From NCBI GenBank assembly GCA_900759105.1, contig CAAETY010000095.1:1-48476 (forward strand): a stretch of 48,476 nucleotides of DNA, read 5' to 3'. The first letter of the stretch is position 1; each line of letters begins with the position of its first letter. The position numbers were made by a program, and so were the translations under genes. Below, one piece after another: positions 7,980 to 15,884 of the stretch. The notes beneath the pieces were generated by a model, which worked only from the letters and a program-made list of their open reading frames with translations, was not told where the DNA came from and made no database searches. The stretch is from Peptococcaceae bacterium (GTDB lineage: Bacteria > Bacillota > Peptococcia > Peptococcales > Peptococcaceae).

Positions 7980-8261
7980 ATGAAGAAAAAGAAATTAACA
8001 CGTTCGGCAACACACAGAAAGATTGCCGGTGTATGCGGTGGTCTCGGCGAATACTTCGGTATTTCCGCCAGCATTTTTCGCCTTATCTTTTTACTCTTAC
8101 TGATACCGGGCGGTATTCCGGGACCAACACTCTATCTCCTCTTTTGGATTTTTATGCCGGCACCAAGCTTGCCTAACCAGATTTACTTCAGCTCCAATCT
8201 AGGCGGCCGTAACAATGGCAATAACCTCGGCAACGATTACACCGAAACCATTGACGTATAA
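7980..8261 (+). CDS. PspC-domain small membrane protein
   Basis: Protein of 93 aa. Residues 5-65 match the PspC domain: basic start, then HRKIAGVCGGLGEYFGI and a transmembrane helix ending LYLLFWIFMP. Family members are membrane sensors or stress-associated proteins. The C-terminal 28 residues are Asn/Gly rich and have no recognised fold. GAGGTG lies 6 bases before the ATG. It probably shares a transcript with the Crp/Fnr regulator and ends at the shared terminator at 8287-8330. Confidence 0.88.
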   Translation: MKKKKLTRSATHRKIAGVCGGLGEYFGISASIFRLIFLLLLIPGGIPGPTLYLLFWIFMPAPSLPNQIYFSSNLGGRNNGNNLGNDYTETIDV

Positions 8262-8286
8262 TCCCCGCCCCTACAAACACGCACAC

Positions 8287-8330
8287 AAAAGCGCCCTCAA
8301 TAACTTGGATATCCAAATTATTGAGGGCGC
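8287..8330. terminator. Bidirectional terminator between pspC and lexA, 40-bp near-perfect palindrome
   Basis: 8291-8310 and 8311-8330 are complementary over 20 bp with one mismatched pair and essentially no loop. It is preceded by AAAA, which gives a short U-tract on the minus strand, so it mainly serves lexA. The plus strand lacks a clean T-run. Confidence 0.75.
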
Positions 8331-8363
8331 GTCTCTTTGCGCTAAGAATCATTCAAAATTCAC

Positions 8364-9047
8364 TCAATGAAGGTCACGATAAACACCGATAACCTTCCCG
8401 ATAATCATTGGGTTTTCTACATAGATTGGTTCCATCTCATCATTTTCAGGTTGCAGGCGCACCATATTCTTTTCAAAATAGAACGTCTTGCAGGTGGCTT
8501 CATCACCAATCAACGCTACCACAATCTCACCATTTTGCGCCGTTTGCTGCGGTGCTACGATAATATAGTCACCATCCATAATGCCGACCTTAATCATGCT
8601 TTCGCCACGAATACGCAACATAAACGACCCTTCATCACGCACAAAGCGCATCGGGAAAGTAATCTTATCCTCAACGTTTTCGTCAGCAAAAATCGGTTCA
8701 CCTGCAGCCACATTGCCAAGCACCGGCAAATCTACCATTTCATCATGTGTAGAATCAACCGGTGGAACCTCGCCAGCAATATTAAACGCTGAACCATCCG
8801 GATTGCGTAAAATCATAATCGCACGAGGCTTGGTGGGATCACGCTGAATATAGCCCTTCTTTTCAAGGGTTGTCAAATGTGCATGCACCGTTGAACTGGA
8901 ACTCAGCCCCACTTCACGACCGATTTCGCGCACAGCCGGCGGATACCCTCGTGTTTCAACCTCGTTAATAATAAATTGAAGAATATTTTGCTGTCTAGGA
9001 GTGAGTGGCTTGTCTTTTTTTCTTTTACTTTCTTCTGGCAGTGCCAT
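8364..9047 (-). CDS. lexA: LexA repressor (SOS regulator, S24 peptidase)
   Basis: Protein of 227 aa. The N-terminal winged helix-turn-helix is at residues 14-75 (LTPRQQNILQFI, YPPAVREIGREVGLSS). The self-cleavage site is Ala115-Gly116 (GNVAAGEP), and the catalytic dyad is Ser150 (IRGESMI) and Lys187 (ATCKTFYF). It represses SOS genes until RecA filaments trigger self-cleavage. AAAGGAG lies upstream of the ATG. The gene is divergent from greA. A TTTCA-N3-TGAAA element sits in its promoter spacer; no classic Bacillus-type SOS box (GAAC-N4-GTTC) was found there. Confidence 0.96.
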   Translation of the reverse strand: MALPEESKRKKDKPLTPRQQNILQFIINEVETRGYPPAVREIGREVGLSSSSTVHAHLTTLEKKGYIQRDPTKPRAIMILRNPDGSAFNIAGEVPPVDSTHDEMVDLPVLGNVAAGEPIFADENVEDKITFPMRFVRDEGSFMLRIRGESMIKVGIMDGDYIIVAPQQTAQNGEIVVALIGDEATCKTFYFEKNMVRLQPENDEMEPIYVENPMIIGKVIGVYRDLH

Positions 9048-9082
9048 AAATCTAATCTCCTTTCGTAACAGTTTGTGCCCCT

Positions 9083-9111
9083 ATTATACCCCATTTCAAT
9101 ATGAAATAAAA
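9083..9111 (-). promoter_or_regulatory. lexA promoter region with a small palindrome
   Basis: Minus-strand TATAAT at 9083-9088 has only a weak -35. TTTCATATTGAAA (9094-9106), a 5-bp inverted repeat with a 3-base centre, lies in the spacer, where a repressor could act. Autoregulation by LexA is plausible but this is not a known LexA box. Confidence 0.4.
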
Positions 9112-9156
9112 CACATATTCGCCACAAAACCGCATTTAAACTGGCCATTCCCTATC

Positions 9157-9185
9157 TTGACATTCTATAAAGAAGTAAATATAAT
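9157..9185 (+). promoter_or_regulatory. Consensus sigma-70 promoter for greA-lysS
   Basis: TTGACA (9157-9162), 17-base spacer, TATAAT (9180-9185): a perfect consensus match. The leader of about 70 bases contains a small hairpin, ATTGG/CCAAT, near 9194-9211. Confidence 0.9.
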
Positions 9186-9263
9186 TAGTTAGATTGGGCG
9201 AATGTCCAATTTATTTATTGTACAAACAACGATTTTACAAAATTTATACTGGAGGCAACCAAC

Positions 9264-9758
9264 ATGGATGAAGCTGTAATTCTTACACGAGAAGGTCTTG
9301 AGAACCTCAAAGAAGAACTGGTCAACTTAAAAACTGTACGTCGTAAAGAAGTCGCAGAACGCCTGAAACAAGCGATTGACTTCGGTGACCTTAGCGAAAA
9401 CTCTGAATACGATGACGCTAAAAATGAACAGGCCTTCATCGAAGGGCGCATCCAGACCCTCGAAGCAACCATTCATAAAGCAAAAGTCATTGAAGACGAA
9501 AACATCTCTTCCGGCGTAATCAACATCGGTTCTTATGTCACCGTACGTGACGTTGAATTTGATGATGTAGAAGAATATCGTATTGTCGGCACCAGTGAAG
9601 CCGACCCAATGCAAAACAAAATTTCCAACGAATCCCCACTTGGGGCTGCACTCTTGGGTAAACGCCAAGGCCAAACCATCAAGGTTGAAGCGCCTGTTGG
9701 CACCCTCGAATATGAAGTTATTAGAGTATCCCTTGACAAGGCGAAGGAGGCAGAATAA
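9264..9758 (+). CDS. greA: Transcription elongation factor GreA
   Basis: Protein of 164 aa. It has the N-terminal antiparallel coiled coil with the acidic tip (FGDLSENSEYDDAK, residues about 40-54) that reaches the RNA polymerase active site and stimulates cleavage of backtracked RNA. The C-terminal FKBP-like domain contains GSYVTVRD and ESPLGAALLGK. The length is typical. GGAGG precedes the ATG. It is first in an operon with lysS, whose Shine-Dalgarno lies inside the last codons of greA. Confidence 0.96.
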   Translation: MDEAVILTREGLENLKEELVNLKTVRRKEVAERLKQAIDFGDLSENSEYDDAKNEQAFIEGRIQTLEATIHKAKVIEDENISSGVINIGSYVTVRDVEFDDVEEYRIVGTSEADPMQNKISNESPLGAALLGKRQGQTIKVEAPVGTLEYEVIRVSLDKAKEAE

Positions 9759-9761
9759 TCA

Positions 9762-11687
9762 ATGTCTAACGGCAATAAGAAGGCAGACGGCGGTCTTAAA
9801 CAAATTATGAACGTCCGCATCGAAAAGATGGACGCACTCCGTGAACGCGGCGTAGACCCATTTGGTCATCGCTTTGACATCACCCACCACATCGATGAAA
9901 TCATCCAAAACAAAGATGCCCTCATCGAAAACGGTGAAGAAGTTAAAATCGCAGGCCGTATCATGGCAAAACGCGGACAAGGGAAAGCCGGCTTTGCCAA
10001 CGTAACGGACCTTTCCGGCAACATTCAAATCTACTCCCGCCAAGACGTCATTGGCGAAGACATGCACTGGTTCTTCAAAAAAGCTGACATCGGCGACATC
10101 GTAGGCATCACCGGTACCGTTTTCGTTACCGACCGCGGTGAACTCAGTATCAAAGTCAGCCAATTTGAACACCTCTGCAAATCCATGCGTCCACTTCCTG
10201 AAAAGTACCATGGTTTGACCGACACCGAGCTTCGCTATCGTCAACGCTACGTTGACTTGATCATGAATCCGGACGTTAAAAACACCTTCGTCTTGCGCTC
10301 CAAAATCATCACCGCAGTACGTCGTTACCTTGATGAACGCGCATTCCTCGAAGTTGAAACCCCAGTGCTCCACACCATCGCCGGTGGCGCAACCGCACGT
10401 CCATTTATCACCCACCACAACGCATTGGACATCGACCTTTACATGCGTATCGCCCTCGAACTCCACCTCAAGCGCCTCATCGTTGGTGGCATGGAACGCG
10501 TATACGAAATCGGTCGTGTATTCCGTAATGAAGGGATTGACACCCGTCACAACCCTGAATTCACCCTCTTGGAAGTATACCAAGCATACGGCGACTACGA
10601 AACCATGATGGATCTCACCGAAGACCTCTTCCGCACCGTTGCACACGAAGTCCTCGGTACCGGCGTATTCATGAACGGTGACGTAGAAATTGACCTCGAC
10701 AGCCCATGGCGCCGCATCTCCATGACCGACGCTGTTAAGAACGCAACCGGCATTGACTACCTCAGCGACATGAGTGACGAAGAATTCCGTCAAGCTGCAC
10801 GCAACGCCGGCGCAGAAATCCCTGAAAACATGGGCCGTGGTAAAGTGCTCGAAGAACTCTTCGACCTCGCTGTTGAACACACCTTAATCCAACCAACCTT
10901 TATCACCGACTACCCTGTAGAAATCTCCCCATTGGCACGCCGCAAGAGCTCCAATCCGGACCTCACCGACCGTTTTGAACTCTTCATCATCGGCCGCGAA
11001 CATGCCAATGCATTCTCCGAATTGAACAATCCAATCGACCAACGCCAACGCTTCGAAGAACAAGTTGAAGCAAAACGCCAAGGTGACGACGAAGCCCATC
11101 CAATGGATAACGACTTCATCCAAGCCCTCGAATACGGCTTGCCACCAACCGGCGGCCTTGGGATTGGGATTGACCGTATGGTTATGCTCCTTACCAATGC
11201 AGAATCCATCCGTGACGTATTGCTCTTCCCTACAATGAAGCCACTTGACGAACCAAAGTCCAAAAAGGCAGCGAAGAAGGAAGAAAAGAATGATGCAATT
11301 GTAGAAGAAATTGATTTCACCGGCGTTGAAGTAGAACCTCTCTTCAAAGACATGGTTGACTTCGAAACCTTCTCCAAAAGCGACTTCCGTGCCGTAAAGG
11401 TATTGGATTGCAAGGCAGTGCCAAAGAGCAAGAAACTCCTTCAATTCACCCTCGATGACGGCTCCGGCGTTGATAGAACCATCCTCAGCGGTATTCACGA
11501 ATACTACGAACCGGAAGAACTCATCGGCAAAACCTTGATTGCCATCACCAACTTGCCACCACGTGCAATGATGGGCATCGACTCTTGTGGCATGGTCATC
11601 AGCGCCGTAAACCAAAAGGACGGCAAAGAATCTCTCCATTTGTTGATGGTAGACGACCACATCCCAGCCGGTGCAAAGCTCTATTAA
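9762..11687 (+). CDS. lysS: Lysyl-tRNA synthetase (class II) fused to a C-terminal tRNA-binding domain
   Basis: Protein of 641 aa, against roughly 500 for ordinary bacterial LysRS. Order: anticodon-binding OB fold at about 60-150 (VKIAGRIMAKRGQGKAGF); class II core with motif 2 (RVFRNEGIDTRHNPEFT, about 250) and motif 3 (GLGIGIDRMVML, about 465); a Lys/Glu-rich linker at about 495-530 (SKKAAKKEEK); then an EMAP-II/CsaA/MetRS-tail type tRNA-binding domain from about 531 (FSKSDFRAVKVLDCKAVPKS, ending in SLHLLMVDD). The appended domain should increase tRNA affinity. The start is 3 bases after the greA stop, with AAGGAGG inside greA. The last 200 bases recur at 14890-15089. Confidence 0.95.
   Translation: MSNGNKKADGGLKQIMNVRIEKMDALRERGVDPFGHRFDITHHIDEIIQNKDALIENGEEVKIAGRIMAKRGQGKAGFANVTDLSGNIQIYSRQDVIGEDMHWFFKKADIGDIVGITGTVFVTDRGELSIKVSQFEHLCKSMRPLPEKYHGLTDTELRYRQRYVDLIMNPDVKNTFVLRSKIITAVRRYLDERAFLEVETPVLHTIAGGATARPFITHHNALDIDLYMRIALELHLKRLIVGGMERVYEIGRVFRNEGIDTRHNPEFTLLEVYQAYGDYETMMDLTEDLFRTVAHEVLGTGVFMNGDVEIDLDSPWRRISMTDAVKNATGIDYLSDMSDEEFRQAARNAGAEIPENMGRGKVLEELFDLAVEHTLIQPTFITDYPVEISPLARRKSSNPDLTDRFELFIIGREHANAFSELNNPIDQRQRFEEQVEAKRQGDDEAHPMDNDFIQALEYGLPPTGGLGIGIDRMVMLLTNAESIRDVLLFPTMKPLDEPKSKKAAKKEEKNDAIVEEIDFTGVEVEPLFKDMVDFETFSKSDFRAVKVLDCKAVPKSKKLLQFTLDDGSGVDRTILSGIHEYYEPEELIGKTLIAITNLPPRAMMGIDSCGMVISAVNQKDGKESLHLLMVDDHIPAGAKLY
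11488..11687 (+). repeat. lysS 3'-end repeat, copy 1 (inside the intact gene)
   Basis: These 200 bases, coding the last 65 residues and stop of LysRS, align without gaps to 14890-15089. I count 14 differences, 10 of them synonymous. The copies are direct repeats 3402 bases apart and bracket the ion-channel insert. Confidence 0.95.
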
Positions 11688-11712
11688 TATCAAAAAAAAC
11701 ACTCAAAAAAAC

Positions 11713-11746
11713 GGGTGTATTTAACAGAATACACCCAAATTTTTAT
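11713..11746 (+). terminator. Terminator of greA-lysS
   Basis: A perfect 9-bp stem (GGGTGTATT with AATACACCC, loop TAACAG) is followed by a T-run, 25 bases past the lysS stop. Confidence 0.85.
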
Positions 11747-11764
11747 AAGAGAAAAGCATGTTAC

Positions 11765-11793
11765 AAAAAGAGTAGCTTAGGCTGCTCTTTTTT
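11765..11793 (+). terminator. Second terminator downstream of lysS
   Basis: A 12-bp stem with one G-U pair (11765-11776 with 11781-11792) is followed by a T-run. It backs up the terminator at 11713-11746. The stretch from 11794 to 11977 shows no gene; TATACT near 11949 may be the -10 of the channel gene. Confidence 0.75.
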
Positions 11794-11992
11794 GTTTTCC
11801 CTTTAGGGTGGTGTGGGTTGGACTAAACGATTTCACAGTGATTCGTAAAGCACTGAACGGAACCTCAGATATCATTTTTAACTAATGGGGTTCTGAACAT
11901 CTACTATTTTATTATCAAAAAACCCGAACATTTTTACGCGTTTCATGATATACTTAAATCAGTTTTTACACGGATACAAGGAGAAACAGGTT

Positions 11993-12407
11993 ATGAAAAA
12001 AACTCAGAATATTATGGGGAATTTTAAAACGTACACGGGCAAATCATATTCTTTCAGGTTTTGTCCTCTTCCTTCTGGCCGATGCCGCCGTTATCCAGCT
12101 TGTCGAACCGGATATCCACCGCTATGTTGATGCGCTGTGGTATTGTTACGCCGTCATCTCTACCGCCGGATTTGGAGACATTGTTACCGTCACACTGATT
12201 GGAAAAATCTGTTCCGTCCTGCTCACGATTTACACTATTTTTGTCGTTGCAATCGTCACAGGCGTTGTCGTAAACTTCTACACACAACTGGTCGAAATGC
12301 ATCAAAAAGAAACGCTTGCTATGTTCATGGATAAGCTGGAACGGCTCCCGGAGCTTTCAAAAGAAGAACTGGAACATATCTCACAGAAAGTCCGCAAATT
12401 CCGATAA
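11993..12407 (+). pseudogene. Two-helix potassium channel gene broken by one extra A after the start codon
   Basis: ATG 11993 has AAGGAGA at 11978-11984 and is followed by seven A (11996-12002). In its own frame the protein soon becomes nonsense. Removing one A gives a complete frame to the stop at 12405-12407 (137 aa): basic start KKLRILWGILKRTR, hydrophobic helix FVLFLLADAAVI, pore loop with selectivity filter STAGFGD, second helix VVAIVTGVVV and an acidic tail. This is the K+ channel family (ion channel 2) layout. Total length is a multiple of three plus one. It may be a pseudogene, slippage-based on/off switching, or a sequencing error. Confidence 0.75.
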
Positions 12408-12413
12408 AAAATG

Positions 12414-12477
12414 CCCGCTATCAATATGTATTCCTGTTTGCATCATTGAAACACATACTGATAACGGGTGATTTTTT
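12414..12477. terminator. Terminator between the K+ channel and the clc gene
   Basis: 16-base arms (12414-12429 with 12453-12468) pair with two mismatches or wobbles and are followed by TTTTTT on the plus strand. Genes converge here, so it may stop both directions. Confidence 0.75.
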
Positions 12478-12479
12478 CA

Positions 12480-13727
12480 CTATACTTCTTTTCCCATCTT
12501 CTTCACACATTTACTTCCCACTGCTGCCGCAATAAATATCCATATAAATATCTTCACCGGAAAGCACAGGAACAAAAGCATGGTCACCGCCAGTGGCTTC
12601 TTCATAATACCACCCAGAAGCGTCGATGTTACAATCGCTGCAGCAAATACAACATGACTGTCCCCCTGCTGTCCGAAGAACAGCATCGCAAGTCCGTATC
12701 CCAGACACACTCCCGCAAATATAACCGGGAAAAAATGTCCTCCTTTTAATCCAAACTGGATACAGAGATTTGTCAATACGATTTTCAGAAATGCTACGCC
12801 GATCAATGCTATCGCCATATAACCGGCATACTCTTTCATAAGGGCTCCCATCTGCTCTTCTCCCGAAAACATCACTGCCGGTATCAACATTCCGATTACA
12901 CCCAGACATATCCCTGCCAGAATTTCTTTTGCGATACTCGGAATTTTCCCGGCAATGACTTCGGTTACAGTGTGTGTTGCCTCGTAAAAATATGCAAGCA
13001 CACATCCGCAGAGCATATACACAAACATCATCACATAATCGATTCTCTGTACCATCACTGTATCAAATGATGGAATCCCAGGCATTCCTCCGCCCAGCAA
13101 AGCAGAAAGTCCCGCATAACTTCCGGTTCCGGCTGCAAGTGCAATTCCATATATGAAGATCTTAGATCCACGTCCCAGTTCTGCCAGCTGCATATCCGGA
13201 TCTTCCTCCACCTCAAAGATTCCAAATAACGGTGCCTGAAATAACACACTAAGGGAAACGGCTGCACCGATCTGTGAATATTCCTTTGTATGCTGTTTTG
13301 CAAATTTCAGATTATCCCCTGCCCAGTAACATAAACCTACGATAATCCCGGTAAGTCCTGCCTCCGGACCTACACTGCTTCCGATCAGAAGCGGCAGCAG
13401 TGCTGCGATCATCATAACCAGCATATTTTTATATTCGTATCTTTTTTCTTTCTTTACTTTTCCCATGACTGTTTCCATATCTTCCGGATAATCCCCGTAT
13501 AACTTTCGAAATATCCCGATAATGGCTCCGCCCACAGTACACACGAGCACTGTATAATACGGAATATGGATTTTTTCCGGTATCCACTCCCATATCATTT
13601 CTGTTCCTATTGCCATGATCTTCAGCAATGCCCAGACCAAAGCTCCCGCCACAGTTCCAATGACCGCACAGAATGCCCATAATTCTAATTGGTTCTTTAT
13701 TTTGATCTTCTGTATATTCTTTTCCAT
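12480..13727 (-). CDS. ClC-family chloride channel or transporter
   Basis: Membrane protein of 415 aa with about ten hydrophobic segments. ClC signatures are GSSVGPEAGLTGIIVGLCYW near residue 118 (the GxxGP anion-binding loop) and KGGHFFPVIFAGVCLGYG near 340 (the GxFxP-type loop). Members move chloride or fluoride, often in exchange for protons; which applies cannot be told here. No strong Shine-Dalgarno is visible. The start lies 23 bases beyond the stop of the preceding YjdF-type gene, so they form a minus-strand operon. Codon choice (many TCC, CCG, ATC/ATA and few GGC-type codons) differs from neighbouring housekeeping genes, which fits acquisition. Confidence 0.85.
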   Translation of the reverse strand: MEKNIQKIKIKNQLELWAFCAVIGTVAGALVWALLKIMAIGTEMIWEWIPEKIHIPYYTVLVCTVGGAIIGIFRKLYGDYPEDMETVMGKVKKEKRYEYKNMLVMMIAALLPLLIGSSVGPEAGLTGIIVGLCYWAGDNLKFAKQHTKEYSQIGAAVSLSVLFQAPLFGIFEVEEDPDMQLAELGRGSKIFIYGIALAAGTGSYAGLSALLGGGMPGIPSFDTVMVQRIDYVMMFVYMLCGCVLAYFYEATHTVTEVIAGKIPSIAKEILAGICLGVIGMLIPAVMFSGEEQMGALMKEYAGYMAIALIGVAFLKIVLTNLCIQFGLKGGHFFPVIFAGVCLGYGLAMLFFGQQGDSHVVFAAAIVTSTLLGGIMKKPLAVTMLLFLCFPVKIFIWIFIAAAVGSKCVKKMGKEV

Positions 13728-13750
13728 AATCCACTCTTATCCGGTTCTTT

Positions 13751-14527
13751 TTATTGCTTCTGCGCCTTCTCGTCTCTTACCTGCGGGATCAGTGATGCCG
13801 CAAGTTTTCCTTTGCCGCGGTGCTTCAGATATAGAATTCCGATGATCGAGAACACCACCGCTCCGATAAAATTCACCATCAGATCTTTCATCGTGTCCAC
13901 TATTCCGATATCCAGATATCCTCCCAGATTCCATTTTTCGCCATTGATTACCACTGACTGGATGTCCACATGCACCGGAACATTTGCACCTGTCGGGTTA
14001 AGTTTCACAGAGTTGATCGCTGGCAGGATCCAGTCTTTCTGCATATCCTGTCCAAAGAACCAGTCCATCGAAAATTCGAAGAACTCCCACAATACACCGA
14101 CTGTCATCGAAAAACAAAATGCAAAAAATGCCACGAAATATGGAGACATCTTAATCGAGAACCGGTCACTTCTGTTAAACAGGTCGATTAGTGCAAATCC
14201 AATTGCCGCCATAAGAAAACCGTTTGTCGTATGTAAAATGGTATCCCACACAGGAATCTTTACATAAAATGCGTTGATCTCTCCCAGTATTTCTGCCGAA
14301 AAGATAAAGATTAGAATCACCGTTTCCAATCCTACCGGAATCGTTACTCCCAGTTTCTGATCTAATACAGCAGGTACCATGAACAAAAACAGGGTCAGAA
14401 TTCCCAAAAACATATTGTGGTAATTTCCCAGGAAAAACTGTCTGACTACCGACAGTATAACGAGAACCGTCAGCACCATCTGAATTTTTGTCCTTTCCTT
14501 TTTCAAATTCACTCCTTTTAGATTCAT
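13751..14527 (-). CDS. YjdF/DUF2238-type membrane protein
   Basis: Membrane protein of 258 aa with six or so helices. Family features are WDTILHTTNGFLMAAIGFAL in the middle, VGVLWEFFEFSMDWFFGQD, and DTMKDLMVNFIGAVVFSIIG near the end, where conserved Asp, His and Glu residues lie within the membrane. The molecular function is not established. Two starts are possible: ATG 14527 with GGAG 8 bases before it, or the TTG seven codons later, which has a better AAAGGAG. It is upstream partner of the ClC gene and, with the broken K+ channel, makes an ion-related cassette inside the lysS 3'-end duplication. Confidence 0.75.
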   Translation of the reverse strand: MNLKGVNLKKERTKIQMVLTVLVILSVVRQFFLGNYHNMFLGILTLFLFMVPAVLDQKLGVTIPVGLETVILIFIFSAEILGEINAFYVKIPVWDTILHTTNGFLMAAIGFALIDLFNRSDRFSIKMSPYFVAFFAFCFSMTVGVLWEFFEFSMDWFFGQDMQKDWILPAINSVKLNPTGANVPVHVDIQSVVINGEKWNLGGYLDIGIVDTMKDLMVNFIGAVVFSIIGILYLKHRGKGKLAASLIPQVRDEKAQKQ

Positions 14528-14889
14528 AACTGTTCTCCATCTCTTTTCTTAATATATTTTTTATCCGTATTTCTACGTTTACTGATATCATATCATATTT
14601 TTTGCTATCAAACCCCAAAAAAATCCTTAAACAAGAATTTACACATCCGGCAACAGCCAGCATCACGATTCCTGCTTAAGAACTTTTTTATTTTTTAATT
14701 ATCTTCAGATTTACCCTGCAAATTTCATTTTATTCAAATGACTGTTCTGTACGGTTGACTGGTCTTCGACACTTGTGAGGTAGATAAATAGCTATAAATC
14801 GCAGAAATTTGGGCTTTTTTATGTCTAATTTTATTTATTTTACGTTGTACGGCGTTGTATTTTTACCAAACGTATAATATAGTCCCGTC
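14528..14889. other. AT-rich gene-free stretch at the right edge of the insert
   Basis: No coding sequence is supported on either strand. The first 60 bases are leader for the YjdF-type gene. From about 14740 the sequence changes character (TTGACTGGTCTTCGACACTT) without a recognisable transposase or integrase. TATAAT occurs at 14874-14879, just before the lysS remnant. If the insert has a recombination junction, it lies at the right end of this stretch. Confidence 0.4.
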
Positions 14890-15089
14890 GCGGTATTCAC
14901 GAATACTACGAACCGGATGAACTCATCGGCAAAACCTTGATCGCCATCAACAACTTGCCACCACGCGCAATGATAGGCATCGACTCCTGCGGTATGGTCA
15001 TCAGTGCCGTGAACCAAAAAGACGGCAAAGAATCTCTCCATTTGTTGATGGTAGACGACCATATCCTAGCCGGTGCAAAGCTGTATTAA
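14890..15089 (+). pseudogene. lysS: lysS 3'-end fragment, copy 2
   Basis: Encodes only the last 65 residues of the tRNA-binding domain (GIHEYYEPDELIGK to AGAKLY, stop at 15087-15089). There is no start codon, and a TAG lies in frame at 14880-14882. Fourteen of 200 bases differ from the intact gene. Of these, ten are silent and four change residues (E to D, T to N, M to I, P to L). The mainly silent differences indicate both copies evolved as genes before one was truncated. Confidence 0.92.
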
Positions 15090-15162
15090 TTCGGTAATTC
15101 AAACAACGATTTAACGCCATTGACGTCAATGGGTGTATACTTCACCGGAAAAGCGACACTTC

Positions 15163-15226
15163 ATAAAAAAAAACTCCTCATAGTAAGAACAGATTCAAAT
15201 CGAATCCATTCTACTATGAGGAGTTT
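15163..15226 (-). terminator. Terminator of the minus-strand remnant
   Basis: A perfect 15-bp stem (15171-15185 with 15212-15226) is followed on the minus strand by nine or more T. It lies just after the stop codon of the fragment at 15233-15442. Confidence 0.85.
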
Positions 15227-15232
15227 GTTTCA

Positions 15233-15442
15233 TTATTTCTTAAATTTATATCTTCCTTTTCCGTAACCGGATACCGGCTCAATCATATCCGCCTGCACCA
15301 GCTTGGAAAGAAACTTGGAGGAACCTGAGCTTTTCAATTCAAGAAGCTCCATCACCGAACTTCTTCCGAAGATTCCATCAAAACCAAATTCCTCAAAGAC
15401 TCTATGGATATGCTCTATCGTCTTTACGCAGAACTTGGCGTT
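15233..15442 (-). pseudogene. C-terminal fragment of a winged-helix protein
   Basis: An open stretch of 69 codons, starting right after an in-frame stop and without a start codon, ends at TAA 15233-15235. The peptide contains FGRSSVMELLELKSSGSSKF and MIEPVSGYGKGRYKF, a winged-helix ending of the kind found at the C-termini of Fic-family and AlbA-type DNA-binding-domain proteins. I cannot decide the parent family. It retains its terminator, so this is the truncated tail of a lost gene. Confidence 0.55.
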
Positions 15443-15695
15443 TTAGTTCGCGTTCGACACTATCCCCTAGGCTTTCTTGTTTGTTATCCGCAAGGGCATC
15501 GCCGGCGATTTGGCGAACGATATTTTCATAGATGGCATTCATGCTGATGCCTGACTGATTGAGACACCGTTCAAAGTCTTCCATGCCGCTAATTTCCGAT
15601 AGCAAAGTCGCTATGATTGAAAGCTTGCTTCCTTTTTGTATTTCTTGCTGCAAATCCTTGTGCAAGATATCATTTCTGTTGTCTATGATTTTCAT
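15402..15695 (-). pseudogene. Small ORF, probably a fusion of gene remnants
   Basis: 97 codons from ATG 15693-15695, with GGGAG upstream and a TATAAT at 15732-15737. The first 28 residues (MKIIDNRNDILHKDLQQEIQ...) resemble, from memory, the start of helicases that carry an N-terminal phospholipase-D-like domain. The rest (DFERCLNQSGISMNAIYENI...) looks unrelated. The end overlaps the winged-helix fragment in another frame. I read this as a deletion scar in a lost accessory, possibly defence, locus. It could equally be a genuine small gene. Confidence 0.4.
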
Positions 15696-15884
15696 GGCAT
15701 GACTCCCTATACACAGAATATAAGTATAACTATTATAGCATGTGTCATGTGCCTTCTTCACTGATTTACAGTATAGCAAATCAATTTTCTACACAGCGAT
15801 TTAATTTCTCCTTTCTTTCCCTTTTCCTTCCCCACTTCTCCGCCCCATATCGTATAATAGAGCCAATACATGGAGGTGGTTTGG

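Noticed and set aside
9759..10880. 373-codon open frame on the minus strand opposite lysS
   Set aside because: It is an antisense shadow. Its composition (rich in Phe, Val, Cys and His) mirrors lysS codons, it has no domain, and lysS is unambiguous.
14835..15062. 75-codon minus-strand frame
   Set aside because: Antisense of the lysS 3'-end fragment. The same shadow exists opposite the intact gene.
15005..15070. Attachment-site core for a site-specific integrase within the lysS repeat
   Set aside because: The longest identical run is in the last third of the repeat, but no integrase gene or second short identical core was found. A 200-base diverged repeat fits homologous exchange equally well.
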